Source: Poindextera sp036272595
GTDB taxonomy: Bacteria > Pseudomonadota > Alphaproteobacteria > Caulobacterales > Caulobacteraceae
Assembly (NCBI GenBank): GCA_036272595.1
Contig: DATAYM010000010.1
Span: 1 to 64,000, forward strand
Reading direction: 5' to 3'
DNA length: 64,000 bases
Every line of letters begins with the position of its first letter. The first letter of the stretch is position 1. The translations under genes and the position numbers were made by a program. Positions 61,087 to 64,000 of the stretch are shown here, piece after piece. Below the pieces are notes generated by a model that did not search any database, was not told the DNA's origin, and saw nothing but the letters and a program-made list of their open reading frames with translations.

Positions 61087-61485
61087 TTACTTCGCCTTAA
61101 GGGGCGGGACGCGGAGCTTCAGCACGAAGCGGCCATAGGCGCCCTCGGCCATCAGGTCGGGAGTGACGGAAAGGACGTAGGCGCCGGTGGCCGGCAGCGG
61201 CAGCGGATCCGGCAGGCCCGGCCCGTCGACGCCGCCGCCCGGATAGCCGATGGTCTGCCGCGTCGAGGCGCCGGTGACGCTCCAGTACAGCTTCTGCCCG
61301 GCCTTGGCCTTGAACACATAGGTGCAGCAGGCGACCTCGGGCCGCAGTACGCCGACGATGCGGACGCTGTCGCTCCCCCGCTTCATCTTGATGGTGATCG
61401 GGTCGGCCGCGTTGCCGGGCTGCGCGGCCGCGACGGACGCCAGGAGGGCCAGGGCCGCCGAGGCGGCGAGCGCGCGCGTGAACAT
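61087..61485 (-). CDS. Small secreted protein, PPC-domain-like
   Basis: A 132-residue protein with a signal peptide (MFTRALAASAALALLASVAAAQ) and a beta-rich body: YVFKAKAGQKLYWSVTGAS, LPATGAYVLSVTPDLMAEGAYGRFVLKLRV. This spacing of beta strands resembles bacterial pre-peptidase C-terminal (PPC) domains, which occur in secreted enzymes, but here it stands alone. EVACC carries two adjacent Cys. Function is unknown. Confidence 0.7.
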   Translation of the reverse strand: MFTRALAASAALALLASVAAAQPGNAADPITIKMKRGSDSVRIVGVLRPEVACCTYVFKAKAGQKLYWSVTGASTRQTIGYPGGGVDGPGLPDPLPLPATGAYVLSVTPDLMAEGAYGRFVLKLRVPPLKAK

Positions 61486-61628
61486 CCCAACCTCCTCCGA
61501 ACTGCCTCGGCCATGGTAGGATCAGCGGGTGAAGTTTGAAAGCAAGGCGCGGAGCGCGGCATGGGCGCCGTGCGCCTATCCAGGCTGGCGAGGGGCGCCG
61601 TTCGCGCCCACATGCTGGAGACCTGACC

Positions 61629-62717
61629 ATGACCGCCGCGCCCTGTGAAACCCCCTCCCCCCGCGCCGACGACGCCATGTGGGCGGCCGTGCTCGACCAC
61701 GACGCCAGCGCCGATGGGACCTTCCTCTATGGCGTGATGACCACGGGGGTCTATTGCCGGCCCTCCTGCCCGTCGCGCCGGCCGCTGCGGGCCAATGTGC
61801 GCTTCTTCGCCGACGCGGCGGCCGCGCAGGCCGCGGGTCTGCGCGGCTGCAGGCGCTGCCGTCCGGACGAGGCCTCGATCGCCGAGCGCCACGCCGGAGC
61901 CGTCGCCCGGGCCTGCGCCCTGATCGCCGAGAGCGAGGCGTTGCCCAACCTGGACGACCTGGCCGCCGCCGCGGGCCTGAGCCGCTTCCACTTCCACCGG
62001 GTGTTCAAGACCCTGACCGGGGTCACGCCCAAGGCCTATGGCGAGGCCCATCGCCTTGAACGGCTGCGTGGCGAACTGGACGACGGCGCCAGCGTCACCG
62101 ACGCCATCTACGGCGCCGGCTTCGGCTCCAACGGCCGCTTCTACGCCGTCTCCAACGACCGGCTGGGCATGAAGCCCAGCGCCTATCGCCAGGGCGGCGC
62201 CGGCGCGAATATCCGCTTCGCCGTCGGCCAGACCTCGCTGGGCGCCATCCTGGTCGCGGCCACCGACAAGGGCGTCTGCGCCATCCAGTTCGGCGAAGAC
62301 CCGGACGCCCTGGTGCGCGGCCTTCAGGACCGCTTCCCCAAGGCCGAGTTGATCGGCGGCGATGCTGAGTTCGAGACTCTCGTCGCCCGCGTGGTCGGCA
62401 TGGTCGAGGGCGCGGCCGACGCCGGCGACCTGCCGCTGGACATCCAGGGCACCGCCTTCCAGGAGCGGGTCTGGCGGGCGCTACGCGACATCCCCAGGGG
62501 CGAGACGGCGAGCTATGCCGAGGTCGCCGCCAGGATCGGCGCGCCGAAGGCGGTCCGCGCCGTCGCCCAGGCCTGCGCGGCCAATCCGGCGGCGGTGGCC
62601 ATCCCCTGCCACCGGGTGGTGCGCGGCGACGGCGCCCTCTCCGGCTATCGCTGGGGCGTGGAGCGCAAGCGGGCGCTGCTGGCCCGCGAGGCCGCGCCCC
62701 GGCCATCCACGGCCTGA
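61629..62717 (+). CDS. ada: Bifunctional Ada DNA-methylation repair protein and regulator
   Basis: The 362-residue protein has N-Ada zinc cysteines (Cys43, Cys47, Cys74, Cys77; GVYCRPSCPSRRPLRANVRFF), of which Cys43 accepts methyl groups from phosphotriesters, then an AraC helix-turn-helix (about 105-190, LSRFHFHRVFKTLTGVTPKAY) and the O6-methylguanine methyltransferase domain with PCHR (Cys327). The order matches E. coli Ada. GGAG precedes the ATG at 61629 by 9 bases. It would sense and repair alkylation damage. Confidence 0.95.
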   Translation: MTAAPCETPSPRADDAMWAAVLDHDASADGTFLYGVMTTGVYCRPSCPSRRPLRANVRFFADAAAAQAAGLRGCRRCRPDEASIAERHAGAVARACALIAESEALPNLDDLAAAAGLSRFHFHRVFKTLTGVTPKAYGEAHRLERLRGELDDGASVTDAIYGAGFGSNGRFYAVSNDRLGMKPSAYRQGGAGANIRFAVGQTSLGAILVAATDKGVCAIQFGEDPDALVRGLQDRFPKAELIGGDAEFETLVARVVGMVEGAADAGDLPLDIQGTAFQERVWRALRDIPRGETASYAEVAARIGAPKAVRAVAQACAANPAAVAIPCHRVVRGDGALSGYRWGVERKRALLAREAAPRPSTA

Positions 62718-62746
62718 CCGGCCAGGACGGGGTCGGCGGTCTGACG

Positions 62747-62771
62747 GGAGCCAATCGTCAAGCTAGGCGTT
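62747..62771 (+). promoter_or_regulatory. EcfG-type promoter
   Basis: GGAGC (62747-62751), 16 bases of spacer and CGTT (62768-62771) match the alphaproteobacterial EcfG consensus GGAAC-N16/17-CGTT with one mismatch. It lies 35 bases upstream of the sigma factor start, as expected for autoregulation. Confidence 0.6.
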
Positions 62772-62805
62772 ATCGTGTTGACTTGGTTTGCATAAGGACC
62801 CGCCG

Positions 62806-63402
62806 ATGCCCACGAAAGACGATCCCGACGCGCAGTTCCAATCCGATCTGGTCGCCCTTCTGCCGCAGATGCGGGCCTTCGCCCGCTCCCTGACCGGCGA
62901 TCGGGCGCAGGCCGACGACCTGGCCCAGGAGGCCATGCTCAAGGCCTGGCGCGGACGTGGCGGCTTTCAGCCGGGCACCAATCTGAAGGCCTGGACCTTC
63001 ATGATCGTGCGCAACCAGTTCCTGTCCGACAAGCGCCGTTCCTGGCGCTCGCAGCCGCTGGATCCGGAAGTGGCCGAGCGCACCCTGATCGCCGCCGACA
63101 ACCCCGGCGCGACGCTCGAGGTCGCCGACGTGCGCCGGGCGATGATGATGCTGCCGGACGAGCAGCGCGAGGCGCTGACCCTGATCGGCGCCGCGGGCAT
63201 GTCGTATGAGGAGGCCGCCGAGATCTGCCAGACCGCCGTCGGCACCATCAAGAGCCGGGTCAGCCGCGCGCGCACCGCCTTGCAGGTCCTCCTGGCCGGC
63301 GGCGAACTCGGCGAGGCCGATGTGGTCCCCAGCGAAGCGGCCGCGGCCATCTACCGCGAAGCCGACAGCCTCAGGGCCGGGGCCTACTCCCGCGCGGCCT
63401 AG
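62806..63402 (+). CDS. ECF sigma factor of the EcfG/SigT-like general stress type
   Basis: The 198-residue sigma factor has region 2 (about 20-85, LPQMRAFARSLTGDRAQADDLAQEAMLKAWRGRGGFQPGTNLKAWTFMIVRNQFLSDKRRSWR) and region 4 (about 115-165, LPDEQREALTLIGAAGMSYEEAAEICQTAVGTIKSRVSRARTAL), in the style of EcfG/SigT and its paralogues. No anti-sigma NepR or PhyR is adjacent, so it may be an orphan paralogue (SigU-like) of the main EcfG. Start at 62806 follows AAGGA at a spacing of 7; a longer form from 62788 is possible. Confidence 0.88.
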   Translation: MPTKDDPDAQFQSDLVALLPQMRAFARSLTGDRAQADDLAQEAMLKAWRGRGGFQPGTNLKAWTFMIVRNQFLSDKRRSWRSQPLDPEVAERTLIAADNPGATLEVADVRRAMMMLPDEQREALTLIGAAGMSYEEAAEICQTAVGTIKSRVSRARTALQVLLAGGELGEADVVPSEAAAAIYREADSLRAGAYSRAA

Positions 63403-63505
63403 CCGGTAAGAATTTCTTTAACATGGGGCGGCCCGCATGCCGGGTTGCTCAATGACGCCTGAGCGGTGATCTTCCGGTTCGCCAACGAACGGAGCCGTGC
63501 AAGCG

Positions 63506-64000
63506 ATGAACGATATCCCGGCCGCGCCGAAGACCGACTGGGAGATCGCCAGCGCCGCCGTGCTGAAGCCGATCCAGGCGATCGCCGACCGGCTGGACAT
63601 CCCGGCCGAGGCGGTCGAACCCTACGGCCGCTACAAGGCCAAGCTCGACCTGGACTTCATCGCCGAACAGTTGGCCAGGCCGCGCGATGGCCGGCTGATC
63701 CTGGTCACCGCCATCAATCCCACCCCGGCCGGCGAGGGCAAGACCACCACCACGGTGGGCCTGGGCGACGCGCTGAACCGCATCGGCAAGAAGACGGTGA
63801 TCTGCCTGCGCGAGCCGAGCCTCGGTCCCTGCTTCGGCCAGAAGGGCGGCGCGGCCGGCGGCGGCCATGCCCAGGTCGTCCCCATGGACGAGCTCAACCT
63901 TCACTTTACTGGAGACTTCCATGCCATTGGCGTCGCTAATAATTTGCTGGCGGCGATGGTGGACAACCACATCCACTGGGGCAACACCCTGAACATCGAC
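63506..64000 (+). CDS. fhs: Formate-tetrahydrofolate ligase, N-terminal part (cut by window edge)
   Basis: The first 165 residues of an enzyme normally about 555 long: PAAPKTDWEIASAAVLKPIQAIADRL, VTAINPTPAGEGKTTTTVGLGDALN (P-loop), REPSLGPCFGQKGGAAGGGHAQVVPMDELNLHFTGDFHAIGVANNLLAAM. Fhs makes 10-formyl-THF from formate, ATP and THF. It would connect to the THF-dependent sarcosine oxidase through the C1 pool, although it is 22 kb away. The frame is open to the last base. Confidence 0.95.
   Translation, partial: MNDIPAAPKTDWEIASAAVLKPIQAIADRLDIPAEAVEPYGRYKAKLDLDFIAEQLARPRDGRLILVTAINPTPAGEGKTTTTVGLGDALNRIGKKTVICLREPSLGPCFGQKGGAAGGGHAQVVPMDELNLHFTGDFHAIGVANNLLAAMVDNHIHWGNTLNID

Overview
The window is a high-GC alphaproteobacterial chromosome segment, most likely from the Caulobacteraceae (Phenylobacterium or Caulobacter type). 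The evidence is the core block murA / DUF2948 / hisD / UPF0262 / low-molecular-weight phosphatase / infA / maf / yacG, a tRNA-His with G1:U72 and A73 and no encoded G-1, TonB-dependent receptors served by an exbB-exbD-tonB operon, and an EcfG-like general-stress sigma factor behind a GGAGC-N16-CGTT promoter. Taxonomy is inferred from gene order and motifs, not from a search.

Layout. 1-5 kb: a decayed accessory stretch (end of a GMC oxidoreductase, an amidase broken by two single-base frameshifts, a degenerate SDR-like gene, one intact SDR, about 1.2 kb with no credible gene) lying on the 3' side of tRNA-His. 5-7.3 kb: tonB, exbD, exbB. 7.8-14 kb: a universal stress protein, a sensor-less histidine kinase, a TetR gene behind a perfect 30-bp palindrome that overlaps a large winged-helix/ATPase/TPR regulator, and a thiolase. 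14.2-17.6 kb: an AraC regulator, two paralogous alpha/beta hydrolases, an SDR and a hydrolase relic.

17.7-46.4 kb is the most interesting part: a catabolic island for unusual peptides or amino acids. It holds two atypical M19 dipeptidases, two beta-lactamase-fold (S12-like) serine hydrolases, an M81 (MlrC-family) metallopeptidase (frameshifted here), an S9 prolyl-oligopeptidase, a COG1228-type amidohydrolase, an ornithine-cyclodeaminase/mu-crystallin protein, a D-arginine-dehydrogenase-like FAD enzyme, a fold-III PLP enzyme of the D-serine dehydratase/D-threonine aldolase type, a complete heterotetrameric sarcosine oxidase (soxBDAG), an MFS transporter, two TonB-dependent receptors and four local regulators (XRE-cupin, GlxA/AraC, two TetR). 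An identical 18-bp element sits in the MFS/dipeptidase divergent promoter and in the soxB/TetR divergent promoter, suggesting one TetR regulon. My working model, an inference, is uptake and breakdown of N-methylated and/or D-amino-acid-containing peptides: outer-membrane uptake, several peptidases, then oxidative N-demethylation and D-amino-acid oxidation.

46.6-53.3 kb: the conserved core block with tRNA-Phe and tRNA-Thr and a palindromic mosaic repeat. 53.4-64 kb: enoyl-CoA hydratase-like and CoA-transferase genes, a secreted DUF1223 protein, a HigBA-type toxin-antitoxin pair, a CsoR/copper-ATPase divergon with two operator-like sites, a CYP153-like P450, a small secreted protein, Ada, the EcfG-like sigma factor, and the start of formate-tetrahydrofolate ligase running off the end.

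Three single-base frameshifts (two in the amidase, one in the M81 gene), each next to a short homopolymer, mean that either local sequence error or recent decay must be considered.
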